Positions 1 to 8,830 of a stretch of DNA of 64,000 nt are shown here, piece by piece. The first letter of the stretch is position 1, and each line of letters opens with the position of its first letter. Below the pieces are notes generated by a model. That model saw only the letters and a list, made by a program, of their open reading frames with translations. It did no database searches and had not been told where the DNA came from. This DNA comes from Bacteroidales bacterium (lineage in GTDB: Bacteria; Bacteroidota; Bacteroidia; Bacteroidales; UBA932). Position numbers and translations under genes: made by a program. The stretch spans positions 62,001 through 126,000 of the forward strand of contig JAFZRX010000004.1 in NCBI GenBank assembly GCA_017619675.1, given 5' to 3'.

Positions 1-1
1 C

Positions 2-208
2 TTCGCTACAGACGGTGTAAAACTCTTCTGGGTAGGTATCGCAGTTGGTGTAGTCTGCATGATCTCTGCCATCCGTCAGGGCCAGGTTTGCGCCAACGGT
101 ATCATCGGCATGTCACAGGGCCACGATGTTCAGACCAACACAATGATTTACGCAGCTCTCCCTGAGTTCTACGCAATTCTTGCACTGGTTGCTTCATTCA
201 TGGTTTAA
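2..208 (+). CDS. ntpK: V-type ATP synthase subunit K (proteolipid), C-terminal part
   Basis: The window opens inside this gene; the readable frame starts at base 2 and ends at TAA 206-208 (68 codons visible). The translated piece has two hydrophobic helices around a polar loop with GQVCANGI, and ends with ALPEFYAILALVASFMV. The glutamate in PEFYAI fits the ion-carrying carboxylate of the last transmembrane helix in V-type K/c subunits. The subunit forms the membrane rotor ring that couples ion flow to ATP synthesis or hydrolysis. In Bacteroidota V-ATPase operons, K is commonly the last gene, which agrees with the strong terminator that follows. The 5' part lies outside the window. Confidence 0.85.
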   Translation, partial: FATDGVKLFWVGIAVGVVCMISAIRQGQVCANGIIGMSQGHDVQTNTMIYAALPEFYAILALVASFMV

Positions 209-236
209 TTGCCATTGAATCTTAAAGATTCATTCA

Positions 237-282
237 TTGATGGCGGGTTGGAATCCATATTCCTCCCGCCATCAATCTTTTT
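237..282 (+). terminator. Rho-independent terminator after V-ATPase subunit K
   Basis: A perfect 11-bp stem (237-247 TTGATGGCGGG with 265-275 CCCGCCATCAA), a 17-nt loop and a following TCTTTTT run. It lies 28 bp after the ntpK stop and closes that operon before the parA promoter. Confidence 0.88.
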
Positions 283-297
283 ATGGAAATCTTTTTG

Positions 298-305
298 TAA
301 CTTTG
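298..305 (+). promoter_or_regulatory. Bacteroidota -7 element for parA
   Basis: TAACTTTG matches TAnnTTTG. It ends 21 bp before the parA ATG and lies just after the upstream terminator, so it is the natural promoter for the parAB block. Confidence 0.6.
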
Positions 306-326
306 TTTGAATAACGACTTTTTGAA

Positions 327-1094
327 ATGGGGAAAATCATTGCAATAGCAAACCAGAAAGGAGGAGTTGGAAAAACCACCACAGCCATCAACCTGGCAGC
401 CTCCCTGGCCGTTTTGGAGAAGAAGGTGCTGATCATCGACGCAGACCCTCAGGCCAACACAACCTCAGGGTTGAACTTCTCGCCTACCGACGGGAGCCAC
501 AGGACTCTCTACGAGATTCTCATCGGCTCCATCAAGGCGAGCGACGCCCTTGTCCAAACGGAAATCGCCAACCTGCACCTGATTCCTTCCCATATCAACC
601 TTGTAGGAGCGGAAATAGAACTTGTGAAGGCTCCGTCAAGGGAGAGCATACTCAATGAGGCCCTAAAGGAAATACGGGACAATTATGACTACATTATCAT
701 CGACTGCTCCCCTTCCCTTGGTCTCATTACCGTTAACAGCCTTGCGGCCTCCAATTCCGTGATAATACCCGTCCAGCCGGAGTATTTCGCGCTCGAAGGC
801 CTTGGAAAACTGCTTCAGACCATAAGGCTGGTCCAGAACCGCATCAATCCTGACCTCACAATCGAGGGATTCGTAGTCACTATGTTCGACGGACGCACCA
901 AGGCTCACGCCCAGGTTGTGGCGGAGCTAAGGGAGCACTTTGGAGACATGGTGTTCAACACCATTATCCAAAGGAACATCCGACTGAGCGAGGCCCCGTC
1001 GCACGGAGTGCCCATCATCCTGTACGACGTCATGTGCAACGGCGCAGCCAACTACCTCAGCCTGGCCAAAGAATTACTGGAGAAAAACATCTGA
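327..1094 (+). CDS. parA: ParA family chromosome-partitioning ATPase (Soj)
   Basis: A 255-residue MinD/ParA-type ATPase. The deviant Walker A is at residues 11-18 (KGGVGKTT) in the N-terminal context IAIANQKGGVGKTT. It is followed by IDADPQANTT (A' region) and the Walker B-like stretch IIIDCSPSLGLIT. ParA binds DNA non-specifically as an ATP dimer and is switched by ParB to move origin regions. Length and motif spacing are normal for chromosomal Soj-type proteins. The ATG at 327 sits just after a -7 promoter element. parB follows after 2 bp, so the two are co-transcribed. I searched for a perfect parS-like palindrome near the genes and saw none. Confidence 0.96.
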   Translation: MGKIIAIANQKGGVGKTTTAINLAASLAVLEKKVLIIDADPQANTTSGLNFSPTDGSHRTLYEILIGSIKASDALVQTEIANLHLIPSHINLVGAEIELVKAPSRESILNEALKEIRDNYDYIIIDCSPSLGLITVNSLAASNSVIIPVQPEYFALEGLGKLLQTIRLVQNRINPDLTIEGFVVTMFDGRTKAHAQVVAELREHFGDMVFNTIIQRNIRLSEAPSHGVPIILYDVMCNGAANYLSLAKELLEKNI

Positions 1095-1096
1095 TT

Positions 1097-2026
1097 ATGG
1101 CATACAAACCACCTAGAGGCCTGGGAAAAGGCCTTGGCGCCCTTCTGGGGGATGACCTTGAAATAGTAGACAGCCTGCGCAAGCCCGTCGGCTACATCAA
1201 CAAGGAGATTGCCGGGGACACGGACACCCCAAAGGGTGAATCCGCGGACATCATGCGTATACCGGTCACCAGGATTGACCCCAACCCTTACCAGCCCAGG
1301 CAGAGTTTCGATTCAGAATCACTGCGTGAACTTGCGGACTCCATCAAGGCACTTGGCCTCATCCAGCCCATCACGGTCCGCAGGATGGAAAACAACCGCT
1401 ACCAGATAATAAGCGGAGAGCGCCGCTGGCGCGCCTGCAGGCTTGCCGGAATGGACATGATTCCCGCATACGTCAGGGAATCGGACGAGCAGGGCATGCT
1501 GGAAATGGCCATCGTGGAGAATATCCAGAGGGAGGACCTGGACCCCATAGAGACCGCAATGAGCTATCAGAGGCTCATTGATGAGTGCAACCTCACACAG
1601 GAGCAGATGGCCCAGAGAGTGGGCAAGAAAAGGGCTTCAGTGACCAATTACTTGCGCCTCCTCAAACTTCCCGCAAAGGTTCAGCATGACCTGAAGGTGG
1701 GCCTCATCAGCGTAGGACACGCAAAAGTGCTTTTGGGACTGGAAAACGCCTCCCTCCAGCAGCATCTCTGCGACCTTGTAATCCAGAAGGACCTCTCTGT
1801 AAGGCAGTTGGAGGAAAGGGTCCACAAGCTCACACGCCCCATGGAACTCATAGAGGACGGCTCCCCTGACCTGCCGGAGCAGTATTACAAGGTCCTGGAG
1901 TATCTGGGCAAGGTATTTGGAGACAATATTTCGCTCAAACGGTCTGCCGGGGGCAAGGGCAGCATAACCCTGCGTTTCTCCTCCGATGAAGAGATGAACC
2001 GTCTTCTGGAGCTCTTGGAAAGATAG
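1097..2026 (+). CDS. parB: ParB/Spo0J family partition protein
   Basis: 309 residues from ATG 1097. A longer frame reaches upstream into parA, but the ATG two bases after the parA stop begins with MAYKPPRGLGKGLGALLGDD, the classical ParB N-terminus. The CTPase/ParB-N region contains PNPYQPRQSF, the box GERRWRACRLAG and VENIQREDL. A helix-turn-helix follows (LTQEQMAQRVGKKRASVTNYL), and then a C-terminal dimerisation segment. ParB loads on parS as a CTP-dependent clamp, spreads, and activates ParA. The coding end is 3 bp from the DUF5683 gene, continuing the operon. Confidence 0.96.
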   Translation: MAYKPPRGLGKGLGALLGDDLEIVDSLRKPVGYINKEIAGDTDTPKGESADIMRIPVTRIDPNPYQPRQSFDSESLRELADSIKALGLIQPITVRRMENNRYQIISGERRWRACRLAGMDMIPAYVRESDEQGMLEMAIVENIQREDLDPIETAMSYQRLIDECNLTQEQMAQRVGKKRASVTNYLRLLKLPAKVQHDLKVGLISVGHAKVLLGLENASLQQHLCDLVIQKDLSVRQLEERVHKLTRPMELIEDGSPDLPEQYYKVLEYLGKVFGDNISLKRSAGGKGSITLRFSSDEEMNRLLELLER

Positions 2027-2029
2027 TCT

Positions 2030-2959
2030 ATGGGAAAAAGATGGCTTCTGATAATCAGCACGATGCTCTGCTTTTTGGCCTGCGGCCAAAAGGCGTCCGC
2101 GCAGTTCCGCTCAGAAGCCTTCTCTCAGAACTACTCCAACGATCCTGACGCAGAAGAATCCGACGGCGCCCTCAGGGATTCTTCCTTCACATTCTCATTC
2201 TCAGAATATTTCGGAGGCCTCCTTCACAAGAGGACTTCCAGGATGGGCAACACCTTCCTGGGCTCCATGATATTCGTGGGCGGCCAGCAGATATACAACC
2301 GTGACTACTGGAAACTTCCCATCATCTACGGTGGAATAGGGGCCGGCGTAGGAATGGGAATCAAATACAACAACGCGTACAAGCAGAGCGTTGAACTGGG
2401 AGAGCCTGACCTCAAGTCAAAGCAGATGCGCAACATGATGTTCGCAGCCGCGGGAACCGTGTACTGGGCTTCCCTGATGGACGGACTGCTCTGCTACGAG
2501 ACGGACATAGACCACCACCCCACCCGCGCGGCCTTCCTGTCCCTGCTGGTGCCGGGCCTTGGACAGGTCTATAACGGAGAACCCTGGAAGATCCCTATCT
2601 ACTGGGGATTCCTGATAGGAAGTTACCATTACCTGAGCGACAACACAGTCAAATACAAGCACTTCAAACAGTTATACATTGACGCTTCAGACCCTGACAG
2701 CGGATACACGGGGCGCATCTCCGCGGATACCGCCAAGTACTACAGGGACATGTACCGTGAATGGAGGGACTATTCAATCCTTGCCATCGCGGCCAGTTAC
2801 CTGCTCCAGGTTGTGGACGCCAACGTATTTGCATATATGAGGGACTTCGAGGTTTCAGAGGACCTGTCCGTGAAACTTGAGCCAACCGTACTAACCCCCG
2901 ACACCCAGTTCGCCTACAATCCATACGGATTCGGGCTCAAACTGGGCATTAACTTCTGA
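2030..2959 (+). CDS. DUF5683 family exported/membrane protein
   Basis: 309 residues with an N-terminal signal peptide ending near ACGQKASAQ. Two related hydrophobic segments are visible: GGQQIYNRDYWKLPIIYGGIG near the middle and LVPGLGQVYNGEPWKIPIYW later. The PGLGQ.YN..WKiP pattern is the hallmark of DUF5683, a Bacteroidota family of unknown function. The gene sits between parB and a lytic transglycosylase, as in many Bacteroidales genomes, which hints at an envelope role linked to cell division or chromosome segregation. That link is inference from synteny only. The start at 2030 is 3 bp after parB. Confidence 0.85.
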   Translation: MGKRWLLIISTMLCFLACGQKASAQFRSEAFSQNYSNDPDAEESDGALRDSSFTFSFSEYFGGLLHKRTSRMGNTFLGSMIFVGGQQIYNRDYWKLPIIYGGIGAGVGMGIKYNNAYKQSVELGEPDLKSKQMRNMMFAAAGTVYWASLMDGLLCYETDIDHHPTRAAFLSLLVPGLGQVYNGEPWKIPIYWGFLIGSYHYLSDNTVKYKHFKQLYIDASDPDSGYTGRISADTAKYYRDMYREWRDYSILAIAASYLLQVVDANVFAYMRDFEVSEDLSVKLEPTVLTPDTQFAYNPYGFGLKLGINF

Positions 2960-2964
2960 CAAAG

Positions 2965-4173
2965 ATGAAGAGACTTCTGATACTGCTCTCCATACTGGCG
3001 TTCTGCATCCCTTCAAGGGCGCAGGAGATTGTTCCCGGCGACGTTATGCCGGATCCTACAGACAGCCTGCTGAGCGTCTGGTACGTAAGCACCAGGCTCA
3101 AATCCTATCTGCCGGAAGAAATCCCGGACTCCGCCAGGTTCACCTCGAACGTCCCTGATTCCGTCTTTGTCCAGAGGCTGGAAAAGATGAACTCCTATAT
3201 CTCGCTGCCTTTCAACGAGACAGTGAAGAACTATATGATCCTGTACTCCGAGAAATCCCGCGAGAAGATGGAGCACATCCTTGGCGTGAGCAATTACTAT
3301 ATGCCAATCTTCGAGGAGATCCTGGACAAGTACGGACTTCCGCTGGAACTCAAGTACATGGCCATAATCGAATCAGCCATGAACCCCCTGGCCAAGTCCA
3401 GGGCCGGTGCCACCGGAATGTGGCAGTTCATGTACAACACGGCCAAGAGCTACAACCTCAAGATAACCTCTTACGTGGACGAGAGGCTTGACATAGAGAA
3501 AGCGGCCGACGCCGCCGCCCGCTACCTCCAGGACGCATACAACACCTTCGGGGACTGGGCGCTCGCAATCTGCTCGTACAACTGCGGTTCAGGAAACGTG
3601 AACAAGGCCATCCAGCGCAGCGGAAAGAGGGATTTCTGGTCCATTTACCCCTATCTTCCAAGGGAGACCAGAGGCTATGTACCCGCATTCGTGGGTGCGA
3701 TGTATGCCATGACATATTACAAGGAATACGGCCTTGTGCCGGAGCCCGTGGCACTTCCCCACTACACTGACACCATAATGGTGAACAAGAACCTGCATTT
3801 CCAGCAGATAAACGAACTCACCGGCATCCCCGTGGAGACCCTGCGCGAACTCAACCCCCAGTACACCCACGACATTGTCCCGGGCAACGAAGCCCCTTAC
3901 GTCCTCAAGATTCCCTACCAGTACACCAACGCCTTCATAAGCGTAGAAGATACCGTCTATACCCATAAGGCGGACTCCCTCCTCAGCGCAAAGGTAATGA
4001 CCAGCATTGGCGAAGGCGGAGACGGAACTTCCATCCGCTACCAGATCAAGAGCGGCGATACGCTTGGCGCAATAGCCAGGCGCTACCACGTGACGGTGAG
4101 CAATCTTAAAAAGTGGAACAACCTCAGGAGCGACTCCATCCGCGCCGGAAGGTATCTTACTATCTATCAGTAA
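2965..4173 (+). CDS. MltD-like lytic transglycosylase with LysM domain
   Basis: 402 residues with signal peptide MKRLLILLSILAFCIPSRAQ. The SLT goose-lysozyme-like domain spans about residues 90-250. Its catalytic glutamate is in AIIESAMNP, followed by AGATGMWQFM and later AICSYNCGSGNV. A degenerate LysM-like segment (about 275-320) precedes a clear C-terminal LysM (YQIKSGDTLGAIARRYHV). The enzyme cleaves peptidoglycan glycan strands to 1,6-anhydro-MurNAc ends in the periplasm, and LysM anchors it to the wall. It is the last gene of the parAB block, starting 5 bp after DUF5683. Its 3' end overlaps the convergent PAP2 gene by 14 bp. Confidence 0.92.
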   Translation: MKRLLILLSILAFCIPSRAQEIVPGDVMPDPTDSLLSVWYVSTRLKSYLPEEIPDSARFTSNVPDSVFVQRLEKMNSYISLPFNETVKNYMILYSEKSREKMEHILGVSNYYMPIFEEILDKYGLPLELKYMAIIESAMNPLAKSRAGATGMWQFMYNTAKSYNLKITSYVDERLDIEKAADAAARYLQDAYNTFGDWALAICSYNCGSGNVNKAIQRSGKRDFWSIYPYLPRETRGYVPAFVGAMYAMTYYKEYGLVPEPVALPHYTDTIMVNKNLHFQQINELTGIPVETLRELNPQYTHDIVPGNEAPYVLKIPYQYTNAFISVEDTVYTHKADSLLSAKVMTSIGEGGDGTSIRYQIKSGDTLGAIARRYHVTVSNLKKWNNLRSDSIRAGRYLTIYQ

Positions 4174-4738
4174 GTTTGGAACTGGCCAGATGGGCTAGCG
4201 AACTGCAGACACAACCAAGCACCAGACCTCCCAGGATTCCCACCAGCACATCTCCCAGATAGTGCTTCCCCACGAATATCCGGCTGACGGAAACCAGCGC
4301 GGCCCATATGAATATTATCCAGGAGAACCATTTCTGCGGGCGCTTGAACGATGCGCCAACGGCCTGGGAGGAACATACTGCAAAGCCAAAGGAGTTGGCC
4401 GCATGTGAGGAGAAGAACCCGAACAGCCCTCCCGCCTCTTCCAGAAGCCTCAGCCCGTTGTCCAGCATATACGGCTCATGGCAGGGGCGCGGACGGCAGA
4501 CATAGTGCTTGATAAGGCTTGAGAACTGGTCACATACAAGCAGGCAGAGCGCCAGCGAGGCTATGTATATCAGGCCCTTCTTCCACCCGGCCTTCCATAT
4601 TATGAGAGCCAACACTATCAGGTATAGGGGAATCCAGACGTGCATGTTGGAGAACGCCTGCCATACGACATCCGTAAACTTTGTATGTAAACCGTTGATT
4701 GCCAGGGTAATGTCCTGGTCCAGCCTTACTATGTCCAT
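4160..4738 (-). CDS. PAP2 family phosphatase (lipid phosphatase-like)
   Basis: 192 residues with about five hydrophobic helices. The three PAP2 signature parts are present: KHYVCRPRP (motif 1), SSHAANSFGFAV (motif 2, with the catalytic His) and SRIFVGKHYLGDVLVG (motif 3, SRxxxxxHxxxD). Such proteins dephosphorylate undecaprenyl pyrophosphate or phosphatidic-acid-like lipids at the membrane; the substrate here cannot be told from sequence. The ATG overlaps the obg stop by one base (TAATG), so it is translationally coupled to obg. The final codons overlap the convergent transglycosylase gene. Confidence 0.92.
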   Translation of the reverse strand: MDIVRLDQDITLAINGLHTKFTDVVWQAFSNMHVWIPLYLIVLALIIWKAGWKKGLIYIASLALCLLVCDQFSSLIKHYVCRPRPCHEPYMLDNGLRLLEEAGGLFGFFSSHAANSFGFAVCSSQAVGASFKRPQKWFSWIIFIWAALVSVSRIFVGKHYLGDVLVGILGGLVLGCVCSSLAHLASSKLTDR

Positions 4739-5730
4739 TATTTGTTCAGGGCTTTCCAGAGTTCATCCTTAAGGGTGCTCAGACCTTCCTGGGTAACAGA
4801 GGAGATGAACACGTGAGGGATGTCCTTTGGCAGTGAAGGAAGCATTTCTTTCTCTATGTCCTTGTCAATAAGGTCGCACTTGGTTATGGCCAGGACGCGC
4901 TCCTTGACCAGCAGTTCGGGATTGAACTCCCTCAGCTCTGAAAGAAGCGTCTTATATGCCGCGGTGATGTCATCCTCTTCCGCGGAAACCATGAACAGCA
5001 GCACGGAGTTGCGCTCTATGTGCCTGAGGAACCTTATGCCGATGCCCTTTCCTTCGTGGGCGCCCTCGATGATACCCGGAATGTCCGCCATAACAAAGGA
5101 CTTCTCATCCCTGTATCGGACTATTCCAAGGCTTGGCTCCAGCGTAGTGAACGCGTACGATGCGATCTTTGGCCTTGCGGCCGTCAAGGCCGAAAGCAAG
5201 GTCGATTTGCCGGCGTTGGGGAATCCAACCAAACCCACGTCAGCCAGCAGTTTCAATTCAAGTATGAACCAGCCTTCAACGCCGTCCTCGCCCGGCTGGG
5301 CGTAGCGCGGCGTCTGCTGCGTGGCGGACTTGAAGTGGTCGTTGCCCCAGCCGCCGCGCCCGCCCGGGCACAGGATGCGCTCCTCTCCCGGTTCAACCAG
5401 TTCGAAGAGGACCTCCTCCGTTTCAGCGTCCTTGGCAACGGTGCCCACGGGCACTTCCAGGACAATGTCGGCGCCGTTCTTGCCGTGCTGGAGCGCGGCT
5501 CCGCCCGGCCCGCCGTTATCGGCCTTAATATGCTTGCGGTACTTCAGGTGGATCAGCGTCCAGAACTGGGGATTGGCGTGCAGGATGATATGGCCTCCCC
5601 TGCCCCCGTCTCCCCCGTCAGGACCACCCTTGGGGATATATTTGGCCCTGTGCAGATGCGCAGAACCCGCGCCCCCGTGTCCGGAGGCGCAGAATATCTT
5701 TACGTAGTCTATGAAATTGCTGTCCGGCAT
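4738..5730 (-). CDS. obg: Obg/CgtA family ribosome-associated GTPase
   Basis: 330 residues. The glycine-rich Obg fold covers about 1-158 (for example [13 protein letters not shown] and [11 protein letters not shown]). The GTPase domain follows: G1 [10 protein letters not shown]2 [10 protein letters not shown]3 DIPGIIEGA and G4 TKCD in place of the usual NKxD. Obg is an essential GTPase acting in late 50S assembly and the stringent response. There is no C-terminal extension, as usual in Bacteroidota. It lies 6 bp downstream of the AMP-ligase gene and overlaps the PAP2 start, so it belongs to a four-gene minus-strand operon. Confidence 0.97.
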   Translation of the reverse strand: MPDSNFIDYVKIFCASGHGGAGSAHLHRAKYIPKGGPDGGDGGRGGHIILHANPQFWTLIHLKYRKHIKADNGGPGGAALQHGKNGADIVLEVPVGTVAKDAETEEVLFELVEPGEERILCPGGRGGWGNDHFKSATQQTPRYAQPGEDGVEGWFILELKLLADVGLVGFPNAGKSTLLSALTAARPKIASYAFTTLEPSLGIVRYRDEKSFVMADIPGIIEGAHEGKGIGIRFLRHIERNSVLLFMVSAEEDDITAAYKTLLSELREFNPELLVKERVLAITKCDLIDKDIEKEMLPSLPKDIPHVFISSVTQEGLSTLKDELWKALNK

Positions 5731-5736
5731 CGGCCT

Positions 5737-7521
5737 CTACGCCTTTTCGGTTTCGTAGATGATGTCGATCAGCGGAGCATACTTGGCGTTGAGGGCCTTG
5801 CGCTTGAGCTTAAGCGTCTGCGACAGGAGTCCGTTTGCAACGGACCAGTCGTCAGCCGCGAGCTGCTCGCGCTTGATCTGCTCGTGGAAGGCGAGGTCCT
5901 TGTTGACCTTGGCAACCTCGTCGTGGATCAGGGCGATAACCTTGGGATTCTTGATAAGTTCCTCGTTTGTGCCCTTGATCCCGTTGTCGGCGGCCCACTC
6001 CTTGAGGCGCGCGAAGTCAGGAACTATGATGGCAGAGGCGAACTTCTGGTTTGCTCCAACTACAAAGGCGTTGTCAATGTAGCGGCTTTCCTTGAGCCTG
6101 GTCTCAACCGCCTGGGGCGCAACGTACTTTCCGGCGGAAAGCTTGAATATCTCCTTCTTGCGGTCAGTGATCTTAAGGTACTTGCCGTCAACGAGATAGC
6201 CTATGTCTCCGGTGTGGAACCAGCCGTCCTTGTCAATGGCTGCGGCGGTGGCCTCAGGGTCCTTGTAATAGCCCAGCATCACGTGAGGGCCGCGGGTGAG
6301 GATCTCTCCGTCTTCGGCAAATGAGAGTTCTGTGCCGTATGCCTTGAGTCCAACGGTTCCAATCATGTTAACACCGTCCGCAGGACTGTTCACGGCAATT
6401 ACAGGAGAGGTCTCCGTAAGGCCGTAGCCTTCGAATATGCGCAGCTGCGCGGCGTTGAAGGTGCGGATGATGTCCGCACGGATGGATGAGCCGCCGCTCA
6501 CTACAATCATGTCGTGGCCGCCAAGGGCGTCCCTCCATTTCTTGTAGACCAGCTTGTCAAACAGACGGAGCTTTGCAAGGTAGAGGGGCTTATGGTTGTA
6601 GAAATCGAAATTGTTCGCGAATTTCCAGGCCTTCTTGTAGATGAAGGCAGCGGCGCCCTTGAGGCTCTTGCCGGCACCTTCCAGCTTGCCGTACATCATC
6701 TCGAGCACGCGCGGAACGGCGCAGAAGCCGTCGCAGTGCGAATCCTTGATGTCGCGGGCAATTGTGGAGAGGCCTTCGGCATACCAGATGCTGATTCCCA
6801 GTTCCTGGAATTCATAGTTCATGGTGCGCTCGTAGACGTGGCAGAGGGGCAGGAAACTTATCATCCTGTGCTGGTAGCCCTTCACCTGGCGGATAGCGTG
6901 ACCATGTGAGTTGGAAACCAGGTTGTAATGGGACAGCATCACGCCCTTGGGGATTCCGGTGGTTCCGGAGGTGTATATGATGGTGGCCAGGGCGTTCTTG
7001 TCCGTGGCTTCCTTCATATCTTCCAGCTGGTCGTGGTATTGCTCCCTGAGGGTGCTTCCCTTCTCGATTATCTGGCCCAGGGTCCTGAGGGAAGGATTGA
7101 AGGAATTGTCATCTATCATCAGGATCTCGGGAGGATTGTCCATGGCGGCAACTATGGGAGCGATCTTCTTGTAGATGTTCTGGGTGCCCGCAAAGATGTA
7201 TTTTGCGTCGCTGTGCCTGAAGATATGGGCGAATTCCTCGTCGCTGGAGGTGGGATATACAGGTACATGGACCATTCCGGCCATTACCAGTCCCATGTCC
7301 AGGAAGTTCCATTCCGGACGGTTGGGGGTGATTGTGATTACTTTTGTCTCTTTCTCGATTCCCGCATCCAGTATAGCGTATGCTATGTCATGGGAGATGC
7401 GGTAATAGTCGTCAATGCTGTACTTGATCCATTCAGGTCCCTTTCTAAGGGCAAGCATATCGTCCTTTGGAGGATATGACTTGAGGTTTTCCAGCAGGTC
7501 AAAGATTCGTGTTATTTCCAT
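5737..7521 (-). CDS. AMP-dependent synthetase/ligase (long-chain fatty acid-CoA ligase type)
   Basis: 594 residues of the ANL superfamily. The P-loop is IIYTSGTTGIPKGVMLSHYN. Later motifs are FEGYGLTETSPV (A5), HTGDIGYL (A7) and TDRKKEIFKLSAGKYVAP (A8). The N-terminus lacks a signal peptide, so it is cytoplasmic. By similarity to the FadD/Acs-like long-chain ligases of Bacteroidota it should activate fatty acids to acyl-CoA through acyl-AMP; chain length is not readable. It lies between the aminotransferase (16 bp upstream) and obg (6 bp downstream). Confidence 0.93.
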   Translation of the reverse strand: MEITRIFDLLENLKSYPPKDDMLALRKGPEWIKYSIDDYYRISHDIAYAILDAGIEKETKVITITPNRPEWNFLDMGLVMAGMVHVPVYPTSSDEEFAHIFRHSDAKYIFAGTQNIYKKIAPIVAAMDNPPEILMIDDNSFNPSLRTLGQIIEKGSTLREQYHDQLEDMKEATDKNALATIIYTSGTTGIPKGVMLSHYNLVSNSHGHAIRQVKGYQHRMISFLPLCHVYERTMNYEFQELGISIWYAEGLSTIARDIKDSHCDGFCAVPRVLEMMYGKLEGAGKSLKGAAAFIYKKAWKFANNFDFYNHKPLYLAKLRLFDKLVYKKWRDALGGHDMIVVSGGSSIRADIIRTFNAAQLRIFEGYGLTETSPVIAVNSPADGVNMIGTVGLKAYGTELSFAEDGEILTRGPHVMLGYYKDPEATAAAIDKDGWFHTGDIGYLVDGKYLKITDRKKEIFKLSAGKYVAPQAVETRLKESRYIDNAFVVGANQKFASAIIVPDFARLKEWAADNGIKGTNEELIKNPKVIALIHDEVAKVNKDLAFHEQIKREQLAADDWSVANGLLSQTLKLKRKALNAKYAPLIDIIYETEKA

Positions 7522-7537
7522 TATGCGCAGTCAGTAG

Positions 7538-8728
7538 TTATTTCTTGTTGTATTCCTCCAGGGCCTTGGCCAGGACTTCCATTGCCTTGGCAAGGTCATC
7601 CTTGTTGAGCACGTAGGCGAGGCGCACTTCCTGGCGGCCGTCCTCCGGATCCGTATAGAAGCCGGCGGCGGGGGCCATCATTATGGTCTGGCCCTCGTAC
7701 GAGAAGTCAGTGAGGCACCAGGCGCAGAATTTCTCCGCATCGTCCACAGGGAGCTTTGCCATACAGTAGAAGGCTCCCATAGGGGTTGGCGCGAACACGC
7801 CCGGAATCTTGTTGAGGGCGTTCAGGAGGAAGTTGCGGCGTTCCAGATATTCCTCGTAGACCTCGTCCATGTACTCCTGCGGAGTGCTCAGGGATGCCTC
7901 TGCAATCACCTGGCCTACTAGAGGCGGGCTAAGGCGGGCCTGGCAGAACTTCATCACGGCCTCGCGCACCTGCTTGTTCTTGGTGATGAGGGCGCCTATG
8001 CGGATACCGCACTCGGAGTATCTCTTGGATACGGAATCGATCAGTATGACGTTGTTCTCTATGCCTTCAAGGTGGCAGGCGGAGATATACGGCTGCTTGG
8101 TGTAGATGAATTCACGGTAAACCTCGTCCGAGAGCAGGTACAGGTCATATTTCTTGACCAGGTCGCGTATCTTGCGCATCTCCTGCTTGGTGTACAGGTA
8201 TCCCGTGGGGTTGTTGGGGTTGCAGATGAGGATGGCCTTTGTGCGCGGGGTTATCTGCTCCTCGAACTTCTCAATGGGAGGAAGGCGGAATCCGTTCTCA
8301 ATGCTGGTCTTGACGGGCTTCACAACAGCGCCGCAGCTGATGGCGAAGGCCATATAGTTGGCGTAGGAAGGGTCTGTGACGATGATCTCGTCACCGGGGT
8401 CCATACAGGCCATATAGGCGAACATTACGGCCTCCGAGCCGCCCGTCGTTATGATGATCTCGTCCGGACTGATGTCTATCCCATATTCCGCGTAATAGGA
8501 CACAAGCTTGGTCCTGAGGGCGTGGTATCCCTGGGAAGGGCTGTAGTCAAGGATGCTCTTGTCCAGGTTCTTGATAGCCTCCAGGGCGCACTGCGGAGTC
8601 TTGATGTCCGGCTGGCCGATGTTCAGATGATAGACGTGAATGCCGTTGCGCTTGGCTGCATCGGCATATTTTGCAAGTTTCCGGATAGGAGAACTTGGCA
8701 TATTGCTGGCACGTTGAGAAATTTTCAT
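7538..8728 (-). CDS. Class I/II PLP-dependent aminotransferase
   Basis: 396 residues from ATG 8728. The open frame extends much farther upstream, but the chosen start gives MKISQRASNMPSSPIRKLA, a normal N-terminus for this family, and keeps the divergent promoter region free. Family features are NIGQPDIKTP, ICNPNNPTGYLY, LSDEVYREF and SVSKRYSECGIRIG, which contains the PLP-binding lysine. It is aspartate-aminotransferase-like (fold type I); the amino donor and acceptor cannot be assigned. It is the first gene of the operon aminotransferase-ligase-obg-PAP2. Confidence 0.92.
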   Translation of the reverse strand: MKISQRASNMPSSPIRKLAKYADAAKRNGIHVYHLNIGQPDIKTPQCALEAIKNLDKSILDYSPSQGYHALRTKLVSYYAEYGIDISPDEIIITTGGSEAVMFAYMACMDPGDEIIVTDPSYANYMAFAISCGAVVKPVKTSIENGFRLPPIEKFEEQITPRTKAILICNPNNPTGYLYTKQEMRKIRDLVKKYDLYLLSDEVYREFIYTKQPYISACHLEGIENNVILIDSVSKRYSECGIRIGALITKNKQVREAVMKFCQARLSPPLVGQVIAEASLSTPQEYMDEVYEEYLERRNFLLNALNKIPGVFAPTPMGAFYCMAKLPVDDAEKFCAWCLTDFSYEGQTIMMAPAAGFYTDPEDGRQEVRLAYVLNKDDLAKAMEVLAKALEEYNKK

Positions 8729-8734
8729 AACCTG

Positions 8735-8742
8735 CGAATTTA
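8735..8742 (-). promoter_or_regulatory. Possible -7 element for the aminotransferase operon
   Basis: On the minus strand this reads TAAATTCG, one base off TAnnTTTG, and it ends 6 nt before the ATG. If active it would give a leaderless message. Weak on its own; listed because the same spacing recurs elsewhere in the window. Confidence 0.3.
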
Positions 8743-8755
8743 ATAAAAATATTTG

Positions 8756-8763
8756 TATATTTG
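8756..8763 (+). promoter_or_regulatory. -7 element upstream of the AbiF-like gene and its leader RNA
   Basis: TATATTTG matches TAnnTTTG exactly. A start about 5 nt downstream (near 8769) would produce a leader of about 60 nt that begins right at the hairpin 8773-8813. Confidence 0.6.
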
Positions 8764-8767
8764 CATT

Positions 8768-8822
8768 AACAAGCTTGCCCCGCTTCCCGTAGATCAGCGC
8801 GCTTAGGGCAAGCATTATTTTA
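8768..8822 (+). ncRNA. Structured leader RNA upstream of AbiF-like gene (candidate abiF-type RNA)
   Basis: A perfect 8-bp outer stem (8773-8780 GCTTGCCC with 8806-8813 GGGCAAGC) encloses an inner 4-bp stem (8781-8784 CGCT with 8796-8799 AGCG), with an 11-nt loop and a 6-nt 3' bulge. A U-rich tail, ATTATTTT (8814-8821), follows, so the element looks like a short self-terminating RNA or an attenuator ending 9 nt before the ATG. An abiF RNA motif upstream of abiF genes has been described by comparative genomics. Membership of this sequence in that family is my inference and was not tested. Confidence 0.45.
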
Positions 8823-8830
8823 ACACTAAA

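Noticed and set aside
217..231. Small palindrome GAATCTT-A-AAGATTC as a terminator
   Set aside because: It is AT-rich, short and has no U-run; the stem at 237-275 is the clear terminator.
4081..4110. CCACGTGAC-like sequence as a parS site near parAB
   Set aside because: It is only half a palindrome and lies in the coding region of the transglycosylase. No full parS-like 16-bp palindrome was found in the window.
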